From Hespellia sp. (GTDB lineage Bacteria > Bacillota > Clostridia > Lachnospirales > Lachnospiraceae), in assembly GCA_028694105.1 (NCBI GenBank), contig JAQUUC010000027.1, positions 1 to 45,957 on the forward strand: 45,957 nucleotides of DNA, read 5' to 3'. Under the pieces are notes generated by a model. The model made no database searches. It was not told where the DNA came from and saw only the letters and a program-made list of their open reading frames with translations. Of this stretch, positions 33,585 to 41,787 are shown piece by piece. Every line of letters begins with the position of its first letter. Within the stretch, counting starts at the first letter, position 1. The translations under genes and the position numbers were made by a program.

Positions 33585-34254
33585 TGTTACAGGCGGCAAT
33601 GATATTTGGCAGCAAAATGATTTTACAACAAAATAAGCCAATACAAATATGGGGGACTGCATCCTCATTGGAAACGATCACTGTGCAATTGGGACAGACA
33701 GCGATTGCCATCCAAAGGAATATGCCACGGTCTTTCGTAAATTGATTGAAAACTGGATGCATGTGACAGGTGAAAATTATGGAATGGTAAGAGATGTGCA
33801 GGAAGGCGTAAGAAAAACGGTGCATAAGGCTTGGATGACTACTTCTGGCGACGTGGGAATGCAGTGGGATATACATCCGAAGAACAAGAAGACAATCGGA
33901 GAAAGGCTTGCATTGTTGGCGAGAGGACATGTATATCAAGAAGAGATATTGTGTGATCCGCCAGAAATGAAAGGCGTGCAGCGTCAGGAAAATGATATTA
34001 TCATTACTTTTTCAAATGCAAAAGGATTGCATGTAAAAGGGAACGAGTTACAAGCACTTTCTATCATCACCCACGATAAGGATATCGGATCTGGAATTGA
34101 TTTTGAAATTCAAGATGATAAGTTAATACTTCATCAAGTGCCAAATCCATGTGAAATCCGTTACGGGAAAGAGCCATATTGTGAGATTAATCTTTATAAT
34201 GAGGCAGATATACCAGTCATACCATTTGAATGGTTGTCTGAAAATTTTAAATAA
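33584..34254 (+). pseudogene. Sialate O-acetylesterase-like gene with internal deletions
   Basis: The start has AAGGAGAGAG upstream and encodes MLQAAMIFGSKMILQQNKPI, like the intact enzyme at 22506. After ~45 codons the frame is lost. From ~33715 another frame continues with KEYATVFRKLIENW, then skips to GENYGMVRDVQEGV and runs through DVGMQWDIHPKNKK to the C-terminus. The block with the catalytic serine (GGQSNM) and the following ~250 residues is missing, and a second deletion of ~20 residues is visible before GENYG. It therefore keeps the Asp-His part but no nucleophile, and cannot be active. It overlaps the MATE stop codon by 1 nt. Confidence 0.78.
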
Positions 34255-34622
34255 TTAGTTCACGAAACATAATTTTTACGTTGACTTTTTGAATGGGATG
34301 AAATGACGATTATTCAATCATTTCATCCTATCTTTTTTGTCAAATATCCTGTTGGAGTTATGTGTTAGCACTTGTTAAACATTTCAAAAAAAGTATGCAT
34401 CACCACATCCGGTGGACAAAGTGTTTTCTTTGACGGGTTAAAATCCAGAGCATGATTTTTGATATGTGAAATCTGAAAAGAGTAAAAATGTAACAAAACA
34501 TCATGATAAGGGTACGTATTTGGTCTAGATAAACAAAGAAAAGCTGTTTTATAATTAGAATACGAGTAAATTGAGATAAATCTCAAAATAGAAACGATAT
34601 GTGAGAGAAAGGTGATAACAAA
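34255..34622. other. Intergenic region with terminator
   Basis: After the terminator at 34296-34338 there are about 280 bp with no gene I can support. TATAAT at 34550-34555 is a plausible -10 box for the carboxylesterase gene, but no -35 stands out. A GAGAAAGG ribosome binding site lies 8 nt before 34623. Confidence 0.4.
34296..34338 (+). terminator. Rho-independent terminator
   Basis: GGATGAAATGA (34296-34306) pairs perfectly with TCATTTCATCC (34318-34328), followed by TATCTTTTTT. It ends the MATE/acetylesterase-remnant transcript. Confidence 0.88.
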
Positions 34623-35963
34623 ATGGGAAAACAGATTCAGACAACAAAAGGTTTAATTGAAGGAGTTCCGTGTGATGGCTATGTTCTATATAAAGGCATT
34701 CCCTATGCGAAACCACCAGTAGGAGAACTCAGATGGAAAGCGCCACAGGAGATGGATGCATGGGATGGAGTATTTCGGGCTGACGCATTTGGGAAGATAA
34801 CCGTACAGGATTTGCCAGAACCAGGTCATCCAATCATGGGAAGATTTTGCAAGGAATTTTATAACAATCCGGATTATATTCCGGAGATGAGCGAGGACTG
34901 TCTTTACTTAAATATCTGGACACCAGATGACTGTGATGGGAAGAAACTCCCGGTAGCATTCTGGATGCATGGCGGTGGATTTTCAGGCGGATACAGTAGT
35001 GAGATGGAATTTGATGGAGAAGCATACTGTAAGAAGGGCGTTATCCTGGTTTCTGTAGAATACCGCTGCAATATCTTTGGATTTCTCGCACACCCATGGC
35101 TGGATGCAGAAAATGAAAGAGGTATTTCTGGAAATTATGGAACGCTTGATCAGATTGCTGCATTAAAATGGGTATACGAGAACATTGAGAACTTTGGAGG
35201 TGATCCGCAGAATATCACAGTATTCGGACAGTCGGCAGGCAGTATGAGCACACAGACACTCATCTCCAGTGAACTGACAGAAGGAATGATAGCCAAAGCG
35301 ATTATGCAGAGCGGCATTTCCTGCGCGGTTGGCGTCGGCATCGCACCAACTCTTGCGGAGGAAGAAGAATTCGGAGCGATATTTGTTAAAATTACAGGTG
35401 CCAAGAGTATAGAAGAACTTCGTGCACTTTCAACAGAGGAATTACATGCGGCACATCAGCATTTTAATGCGAAGATGTGGATGGAAGGAAAAGGACTTGT
35501 GCTGGTTCCAAATGCAGATGGATATGTGCTAAAAGATACAGTGAAGAATCAGTGGGCTAGTGGGATCATTCGCAATATACCATATATGACCGGAGTTGTG
35601 AACGACGATCTGCTCGCAAAACCAGAAGAAGTAAAGGCAAAAAAGACTGGCGTTCTGATGGAAGAGTGTAAGCGATGGAGTCTGAAATCAGAAGAGGTTA
35701 ATGGAAAACCAGCTTATCTGTATTATTTCTCCCATGATCTTCCGGGTGATGACTGGGGTGCATTCCATTCGTCTGAACTTTGGTACACATTTGGAACACT
35801 TGGAAGATGTTGGAGACCAATGAACGAAGAAGACTACGCAATCAGCGAAGAGATGGTGTCGGCTTGGACGAACTTTATGAAGAACGGCAACCCGGAGGGA
35901 GAAGGCGCCGGGGAATGGAAATCATATTCGGAGAAGCAGGGATATATAAAAGAGTTCAAATAG
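34623..35963 (+). CDS. Type-B carboxylesterase
   Basis: 446 residues, shorter than the ~500 typical of the COesterase family. Conserved parts are KGIPYAKPPVGELRWKAP, SEDCLYLNIW, the oxyanion loop MHGGGF (~115-120) and the nucleophile elbow FGQSAGS with S204. The histidine is probably in GAFHSSEL near 380, and the acid in the VVNDDL region is less certain. It hydrolyses carboxylic esters of unknown type. No signal peptide, so it is cytoplasmic. It lies 174 bp upstream of the ABC importer operon, which is followed by a second type-B carboxylesterase, so both may act on imported esters. Confidence 0.87.
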   Translation: MGKQIQTTKGLIEGVPCDGYVLYKGIPYAKPPVGELRWKAPQEMDAWDGVFRADAFGKITVQDLPEPGHPIMGRFCKEFYNNPDYIPEMSEDCLYLNIWTPDDCDGKKLPVAFWMHGGGFSGGYSSEMEFDGEAYCKKGVILVSVEYRCNIFGFLAHPWLDAENERGISGNYGTLDQIAALKWVYENIENFGGDPQNITVFGQSAGSMSTQTLISSELTEGMIAKAIMQSGISCAVGVGIAPTLAEEEEFGAIFVKITGAKSIEELRALSTEELHAAHQHFNAKMWMEGKGLVLVPNADGYVLKDTVKNQWASGIIRNIPYMTGVVNDDLLAKPEEVKAKKTGVLMEECKRWSLKSEEVNGKPAYLYYFSHDLPGDDWGAFHSSELWYTFGTLGRCWRPMNEEDYAISEEMVSAWTNFMKNGNPEGEGAGEWKSYSEKQGYIKEFK

Positions 35964-36003
35964 GAAGAGTCAATCAGGCGGGCAAAAATCAGCAGTAATA
36001 TTT

Positions 36004-36039
36004 TGACCTTCTTGGATTGATGGAAAATCAAAGAGGTCA
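36004..36039 (+). promoter_or_regulatory. Inverted repeat upstream of the ABC importer operon
   Basis: TGACCTTCTTGGATT (36004-36018) and AATCAAAGAGGTCA (36026-36039) form an imperfect hairpin or operator about 100 bp upstream of the binding-protein gene. It could be a regulator site or a weak terminator for the carboxylesterase gene. No convincing -35/-10 pair was fixed. Confidence 0.35.
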
Positions 36040-36137
36040 CAATCGTATAAAAACACATCAAATAACGAACGGCAGAATGTTCACATCCTTGATACACTTA
36101 GTACATGCTTTGAAACAAGTAAAAGGAGGATGTAATT

Positions 36138-37769
36138 ATGAAATTGAAAAAGTTAACAGCAATTGTGTTAGCGGGAGCAATGACAATCTCGTTAGCAGCA
36201 TGTGGTGGAGGAGACAAGTCTTCTGGCACAGCAACAGGTTCCACAGGCGCGACAGCAACAGCCAGCTTTCTGCAGCCAAACACGGATGCAGCAAACACAG
36301 AAGAGACAGATGAGACACTGACAATCGGTCTGTCATCAGAGCCATCGACACTGTTTGGTATCGCAGCAGGCAAGACAGAGAACGAGGATCAGATCATTCG
36401 TTCCGCTCTGACAGAAACACTTGTTAAGAAGAATTATGCAACAGGTGAGATAGAGCCAAACCTTGCAAGTGAGTGGGAATGGGTAGACGGAACACATTTG
36501 AAATTCACACTTCGTGATGATGTTACAATGGGCGATGGAACTCCATTGGTAGCAGACGATGTTGTCTATACTTTTAACGTATGTAAGGAGTATTGCGCAA
36601 CAAGTGATGTAGGAAAATATCTGGTTGGTGCTGTAGCAGATGACGAGCATACAGTTACAATCGAATTTACGACAGAAGCACCGGACTTCCTCACTATGGT
36701 GTCATGGACAGATTATGGAATTGTAACAGAGGATGAGGTAAATGCAGCAGGTGGTCTTGAGGCAGCTCAGACAAATCCAGTGGTAGGAAATGGACCATAC
36801 AAATTTGTAGAGTGGAAGAATGGACAGTCTATCACTTTAGAGAGAAATGAAGATTACTGGAATACGGATTATGCAGGATACTACAAGACAATCGTATTCA
36901 CATTCACATCAGATGCAGCAGCACGTGAGATGGCAGTTGAATCTGGAGATGCTGATGTTGCAGTTGATATGCCAGTAAGTCAGGCAGCTACATATGCTTC
37001 AAGTGATGCAGTAAATACAACAATCTACTCATTTGGACAAGAGACACATCTGTGGTACAACATGGGAGATGATTCTCGTGCAACCGCGGATGCAAATGTA
37101 CGTGCAGCAATCGATAAAGCATTAGACTTTGATGCAATTGCTCAGGTTGGAACATCCGGAACAGCAGACGCATCTCTGTCATACTGGGATACAAGTTGTG
37201 AGTTCTATCAGGCAAATTATACAAAAGAAGAGAGAGACGTTGATGTTGATGCAGCAAAAGAGCTTTTAGCAGAAGCAGGATATGAGGATGGTCTTGAAAT
37301 CACAGCACTTGGTCTTCAGGATAATACACCAGTCCTTACTGTTATGCAGGCAAACCTTGCAGAAGCAGGCATTACACTTACAATTGATACACCTGATACA
37401 GCACAGTTCGTAGAAGCTGCATTCGGAGGAGATTATGACCTGATTTGTGTTGGAGATACACCTGCAACACGTATCCCACCAAATGTAATGCCATTCCTTC
37501 AGACATTGAATGTAGAAGGACCTGGAATGGTTATCGGTGGACCAAAATGGACATCAGATGAATTTGATTCTAAGATTACAGCATTAATTACAGAATCAGA
37601 TGCAGATAAGGTTGTAGAATTAGCGACTGAACTTGATGAGATGGTAAAAGCAGACACAATCTGTTCAAACCTCTATCCAGAGATGAAAGCAGCTGTATAT
37701 GCAAAAGACTTAAAAGGATATAACACAATCGAAAGAGGTTTCATTGACGTAACAACTTTATACAAATAA
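36138..37769 (+). CDS. ABC transporter substrate-binding lipoprotein, SBP_bac_5 family
   Basis: 543 residues. The signal peptide ends in the lipobox LAAC (Cys ~21), so the protein is membrane-anchored outside the cell. The mature part is a family 5 (dipeptide/oligopeptide/nickel-type) binding protein: LTIGLSSEPSTLFG, LASEWEWVDGTHLKFTLRDDV and VVGNGPYKFVEWKNGQSI. The family binds peptides but also oligosaccharides and other solutes. AAAAGGAGGA precedes the start. It is followed by two permeases and two ATPases in order, a full importer. The carboxylesterases on both sides argue for a non-peptide ester or glycoside as ligand. Confidence 0.9.
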   Translation: MKLKKLTAIVLAGAMTISLAACGGGDKSSGTATGSTGATATASFLQPNTDAANTEETDETLTIGLSSEPSTLFGIAAGKTENEDQIIRSALTETLVKKNYATGEIEPNLASEWEWVDGTHLKFTLRDDVTMGDGTPLVADDVVYTFNVCKEYCATSDVGKYLVGAVADDEHTVTIEFTTEAPDFLTMVSWTDYGIVTEDEVNAAGGLEAAQTNPVVGNGPYKFVEWKNGQSITLERNEDYWNTDYAGYYKTIVFTFTSDAAAREMAVESGDADVAVDMPVSQAATYASSDAVNTTIYSFGQETHLWYNMGDDSRATADANVRAAIDKALDFDAIAQVGTSGTADASLSYWDTSCEFYQANYTKEERDVDVDAAKELLAEAGYEDGLEITALGLQDNTPVLTVMQANLAEAGITLTIDTPDTAQFVEAAFGGDYDLICVGDTPATRIPPNVMPFLQTLNVEGPGMVIGGPKWTSDEFDSKITALITESDADKVVELATELDEMVKADTICSNLYPEMKAAVYAKDLKGYNTIERGFIDVTTLYK

Positions 37770-37796
37770 ACATTTCAATTAGAAGCAGAACATGTG

Positions 37797-37826
37797 TTGC
37801 CCGGGGATGAACTTGTCTCTGGGCAA
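37797..37826 (+). other. Intercistronic hairpin after the binding-protein gene
   Basis: TTGCCCGGGGA (37797-37807) pairs with TCTCTGGGCAA (37816-37826) using G-U pairs. There is no T-run. Such hairpins often stabilise the upstream mRNA, giving more binding protein than permease. Confidence 0.55.
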
Positions 37827-37901
37827 TACTTTCAAGTGCCAAATGTGCAGGCAGAGATTCGATGGACCTGCTGCATATTAGAAAGTAGGAGAGATTAACA
37901 T

Positions 37902-38888
37902 ATGCTGAAATATATTTTAAAACGAATCCTCTACCTGATTCCAATCTTAATCGGTGTATCGATTATCATCTTTGCACTCAAGACATTCACACCGGGAGAT
38001 CCTGCAAGACAGATTCTGGGAAACAGTGCGTCAGAGGAACAGGTTCAGGAAAAGAGAGAAGAGCTGGGATTAAACGACCCGGTTCCGGTACAGTATTTTA
38101 ATTATGTAAAAGGAATTGTCACAAGACTTGATTTTGGCGATTCATACAGAACAGGAAAACCTGTATTATCTGAGATCACACCAAGACTCTGGACATCCGC
38201 CAAGATCACACTCGGAGCTGTTATCATCGGTGCACTGATCGGGGTGCTGCTTGGTATTATATCGGCACTGAAGAAATACACGGCAGTTGACTCCGGAGTA
38301 CTGGTCATTTCTATGTTCTTCCAGTCGGTTCCGGAGTTCGTGATCGGTCTGGTCCTGATCATGGTTTTCGCGGTAAACTTACATGTCCTGCCGGCCAACG
38401 GTATTGAGACATGGCAGGGATATATCATGCCGATGCTCTGTATCGGACTTGCATCCGTTGCAAGCTATACCCGTATCACACGGTCTTCCATGCTGGAAGT
38501 ACTGGGTGAGGATTATATCCGGACAGCAAAAGCAAAAGGCCAGTCACAGAACAACATCACATTCCGTCATGCACTTCGAAATGCCCTGATTCCGGTTGCA
38601 CAGTCAGTTGGAACCAACCTTGGAAACTCCATCGGCGGTGGTATGGTACTTGAAACGGTCTTCGGTGTTCCCGGAGTCGGCAAGTATATCGTCGATGCAA
38701 TCACACAGCGCAACTATCCGTCGGTACTGGGCGGAGCACTTATCATTGCAATCGTGCTCACGATTATCAACCTGCTGGTTGATATCAGTTTCGTACTGAT
38801 TGATCCACGGTTAAAGACGACCATCATTTCAGGAAGCGGAAGCAAAAAAATGAAAAAAGTAAAACCGGAAACAGCAAAAGCGGCGTAG
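37902..38888 (+). CDS. ABC transporter permease, DppB/OppB-like
   Basis: 328 residues with ~6 membrane segments. The start LKYILKRILYLIPILIGVSI, a FTPGDPARQILG segment, and the cytoplasmic EAA loop around EDYIRTAKAKGQSQNNITFRH are typical of OppB/DppB. It pairs with the permease encoded 12 nt downstream to form the channel. AGGAGAG lies before the start. It is part of the five-gene importer operon. Confidence 0.92.
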   Translation: MLKYILKRILYLIPILIGVSIIIFALKTFTPGDPARQILGNSASEEQVQEKREELGLNDPVPVQYFNYVKGIVTRLDFGDSYRTGKPVLSEITPRLWTSAKITLGAVIIGALIGVLLGIISALKKYTAVDSGVLVISMFFQSVPEFVIGLVLIMVFAVNLHVLPANGIETWQGYIMPMLCIGLASVASYTRITRSSMLEVLGEDYIRTAKAKGQSQNNITFRHALRNALIPVAQSVGTNLGNSIGGGMVLETVFGVPGVGKYIVDAITQRNYPSVLGGALIIAIVLTIINLLVDISFVLIDPRLKTTIISGSGSKKMKKVKPETAKAA

Positions 38889-38900
38889 GAGGAGAAAATA

Positions 38901-39809
38901 ATGGCAAAAATGCAGACTCCTGCAATGGAGAAAATTCAAAAGAAAAATGCAAGAAGAAAAAAAGCATATAAATCAACACCGGGACGCGAATCCTGGAAAC
39001 GGTATAAACGTAACCCCACAGCAATCATCGGTCTTGTCGTAGTCTGTATCCTGATTCTGATCGCAGTCTTTGCACCACTGATTGCACCATTTAATTACCA
39101 GACGCAGGATTACGGCGCAATGATGCAGGCACCAAGTGCAGCACACTGGTTTGGTACGGACCAGTTCGGCCGTGATATCTTCAGCCGTATTATCTACGGA
39201 ACCAGATACTCACTTGTTATCGCATTATTCTGTACCATCGCAGCCTTCTTTACCGGCGGTCTGCTTGGCATTATCGCAGGATACTTTGGCGGGATCGTGG
39301 ATACGGTCATCATGCGACTGATGGATATCTTCCAGTCCATCCCGATGATCATGATGGCAATGTGTATCGTGGCAGTATTAGGCAATGGTATTCCGCAGCT
39401 TGTCGCGGCGATTATGTTTGCGTCCATGCCGACCATGGCAAGGAATAACAGAGCGGCGATCCTGCGGGTGCGCGGATGCGACTATATTGAATCCTCCGAG
39501 GCAATCGGCGTGAGCCAGCCAAGAATGATTATTAAACATATGATCCCGAACGCAGCCGGCGTTATGATCATCTTCTTCGCAGGCTTTCTGGCAGTATCAA
39601 TCATGATGATGTCATCGATGAGTTACATCGGTGTGGGTCTTGCAGCACCGACGCCGGAATGGGGACTGATTTTAAATGACGGAAAAGCATACCTGACCTC
39701 TGCACCATACATGATGCTCTTCCCGGCAATGATGATTATGATTACGTGTTTCGCTTTCAACCTGATGGGTGATGGACTTCGCGATGCATTCGATCCGAAA
39801 ATGAAGTAA
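38901..39809 (+). CDS. ABC transporter permease, DppC/OppC-like
   Basis: 302 residues. A basic N-terminal tail, RESWKRYKRNPTAIIGLVVV, leads into the first membrane helix. GTDQFGRDIFSRIIYGTRYS and the EAA loop (CDYIESSEAIGVSQPRMIIK) are characteristic of OppC/DppC. It has six membrane segments. It forms a heterodimeric channel with the preceding permease. GGAGGAG precedes the start. Confidence 0.92.
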   Translation: MAKMQTPAMEKIQKKNARRKKAYKSTPGRESWKRYKRNPTAIIGLVVVCILILIAVFAPLIAPFNYQTQDYGAMMQAPSAAHWFGTDQFGRDIFSRIIYGTRYSLVIALFCTIAAFFTGGLLGIIAGYFGGIVDTVIMRLMDIFQSIPMIMMAMCIVAVLGNGIPQLVAAIMFASMPTMARNNRAAILRVRGCDYIESSEAIGVSQPRMIIKHMIPNAAGVMIIFFAGFLAVSIMMMSSMSYIGVGLAAPTPEWGLILNDGKAYLTSAPYMMLFPAMMIMITCFAFNLMGDGLRDAFDPKMK

Positions 39810-39820
39810 GGAGTATGACT

Positions 39821-40801
39821 ATGAGTGAAAATATACTAAAAGTGAAAGACCTTGTCATCCATTACGAGACGGATGAGGAAGTCGTAGAAGCGGTAAACAA
39901 CATCAGCTTCGAAATAAAGAAAGGCGAAGTACTCGGCATTGTAGGCGAGACCGGAGCCGGCAAGACAACCACAGCACTGGGAATCATGGGGCTGCTTCCG
40001 GACAAGGTAGGCCATGTCATTCAGGGAAGTATCGAGCTGGAAGGCGAGAACCTGTTTGACAAGTCTGAGAGAGAGATGCGCAAAGTCCGTGGTAAGAAGA
40101 TTTCCATGATCTTTCAGGACCCGATGACTGCACTGAACCCGGTTAAGACAGTCGGGGAGCAGATTTCGGAAGTAATCCTGCTGCATGACCAGTGCTCGAA
40201 AGCGGAAGCACTGCTCCGTGCGCAGAAGATGCTTGCCATGGTAGGTATCGTGCCGGAGCGTTACAAAGATTATCCACACCAGTTCTCGGGCGGTATGAAA
40301 CAGCGTATCGTTATCGCCATCGCACTGGCCTGTGAGCCGGAGCTCTTGATTGCAGACGAACCGACGACAGCACTTGATGTTACAATCCAGGCACAGATTC
40401 TGGATATGATGAGAAGCCTGCAGCAAAAGCAGGGCACATCAATGATCCTGATCACACATGACCTCGGTGTCGTGGCAGAGATGTGCGACCACTGCGCAGT
40501 GATGTACGCAGGTGAATTAGTAGAATACGGAACGGTGGAGGAAGTCTTCGACAATCCGCAGCATCCATACACAAAAGCATTATACCAGTCCATCCCGTCT
40601 CTGGATAAAGATGTGGAAAGACTCCATGTCGTACCGGGAGCAGTTACGGATCCGTCGAAACTGCCATCATACTGCAGTTTTGCAGACAGATGTACAGAAA
40701 AATGTGAACTCTGTGAAAAAGGTGATCCGGAATGTACAGAGGTAAATGCAGAACACTGGGTGAAATGTTTTACCTATCAGCAGAAAAAGGAGGGAAAATA
40801 A
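39821..40801 (+). CDS. ABC transporter ATP-binding protein, DppD/OppD-like
   Basis: 326 residues. Walker A GETGAGKTT (~42-50), Q-loop at IFQDPMTALNP, signature FSGGMKQR, Walker B LLIADEPTTALD and the C-terminal oligo_HPY cysteine-containing segment (CSFADRCTEKCELC) that may hold an iron-sulfur cluster in this family. AAGGAG (39808-39813) is 7 nt from ATG 39821 but only 1 nt from ATG 39815, so I chose the former. It energises the importer together with the next gene. Confidence 0.92.
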   Translation: MSENILKVKDLVIHYETDEEVVEAVNNISFEIKKGEVLGIVGETGAGKTTTALGIMGLLPDKVGHVIQGSIELEGENLFDKSEREMRKVRGKKISMIFQDPMTALNPVKTVGEQISEVILLHDQCSKAEALLRAQKMLAMVGIVPERYKDYPHQFSGGMKQRIVIAIALACEPELLIADEPTTALDVTIQAQILDMMRSLQQKQGTSMILITHDLGVVAEMCDHCAVMYAGELVEYGTVEEVFDNPQHPYTKALYQSIPSLDKDVERLHVVPGAVTDPSKLPSYCSFADRCTEKCELCEKGDPECTEVNAEHWVKCFTYQQKKEGK

Positions 40802-41764
40802 ATGGATCATTTAATTGAAGTGAAAAATTTGAAAAAGTATTTTCAGACTCCGAGGGGAGAACTCCACGCAGTAGATAATGTGACACTGGACATCGAAAGA
40901 GGTAAGACCATCGGTATCGTTGGTGAATCCGGCTGTGGAAAATCCACACTTGGAAAGACACTGATGAGACTTCATGACGCCACAGCAGGACAGATCCTTT
41001 ACAATGATGTAGACATCGCAGCAATGCCAATGAAAGAATTCAAGAAGAATTACCGTTCCAACATCCAGATGATCTTTCAGGATCCTTATGCATCGCTGGA
41101 TCCAAGAATGAGCGTTCTCCAGTTAGTGGAAGAGCCAATCAAGGTGAACAACAAGAAGATGTCCAAGGCGGATGTTACGGCAAAGGCAAAAGAGATGATG
41201 GAATTAGTAGGACTTGCAACACGTCTGGAGAGTTCTTACCCTCATGAGTTAGATGGAGGAAGACGCCAGCGTATCGGTATTGCAAGAGCGTTATCTCTGG
41301 ATCCGGACTTCATTGTCTGTGATGAGCCGGTATCGGCACTGGATGTTTCCATTCAGGCACAGATTTTGAACCTTCTGCAGGACCTTCAGCAGGAGAGAGG
41401 CCTTACCTATATGTTCATCACACATGATATGTCAGTGGTAAAACATATCTCAGATGACATCGCAGTGATGTACCTGGGGCAGGTCATTGAAAAATGCCCG
41501 GCACATGAAATATTTACGAATACGATTCATCCATACTCGCAGGCACTGTTATCAGCAATCCCGATTCCAAATGTACATGTGAAAAAGGAACGTATGGTAT
41601 TAAAAGGCGAGCTGACATCTCCAATTAACCCGAAAAAATGCTGCCGGTTTGCAGAGCGCTGTCCATACGCAACGGATCAGTGCCGTGCAGAAGAGCCGGT
41701 ACTCCGCGAATTGAAACCAAATCATATGGCAGCGTGTCATTACGCAGAACAGTTTGTGAAATAG
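40802..41764 (+). CDS. ABC transporter ATP-binding protein, DppF/OppF-like
   Basis: 320 residues. Walker A GESGCGKST (~41-49), Q-loop MIFQDPYASLDP and Walker B FIVCDEPVSALD are normal. The signature motif reads LDGGRRQR instead of the usual FSGGQRQR or LSGGQ. A C-terminal oligo_HPY region has CCRFAERCPYATDQC. The start directly follows the previous stop codon, with AGGAGG upstream. It forms the ATPase pair with the preceding protein; the altered signature could make one of the two ATP sites slower. Confidence 0.9.
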   Translation: MDHLIEVKNLKKYFQTPRGELHAVDNVTLDIERGKTIGIVGESGCGKSTLGKTLMRLHDATAGQILYNDVDIAAMPMKEFKKNYRSNIQMIFQDPYASLDPRMSVLQLVEEPIKVNNKKMSKADVTAKAKEMMELVGLATRLESSYPHELDGGRRQRIGIARALSLDPDFIVCDEPVSALDVSIQAQILNLLQDLQQERGLTYMFITHDMSVVKHISDDIAVMYLGQVIEKCPAHEIFTNTIHPYSQALLSAIPIPNVHVKKERMVLKGELTSPINPKKCCRFAERCPYATDQCRAEEPVLRELKPNHMAACHYAEQFVK

Positions 41765-41787
41765 ATAAGTAAGACAGAGGAAAAGTA

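Noticed and set aside
33649-34254. 201-residue stand-alone protein
   Set aside because: Its first ~22 residues are frameshifted sequence. The rest is the C-terminal part of an acetylesterase without its serine block, so it is treated as a pseudogene.
34365-34586. 73-codon minus-strand frame in the intergenic region
   Set aside because: No ribosome binding site or domain could be recognised, so a real gene is not supported.
39836-40426. 196-codon minus-strand open frame
   Set aside because: It is antisense to the OppD-like ATPase, whose Walker and signature motifs are unambiguous.
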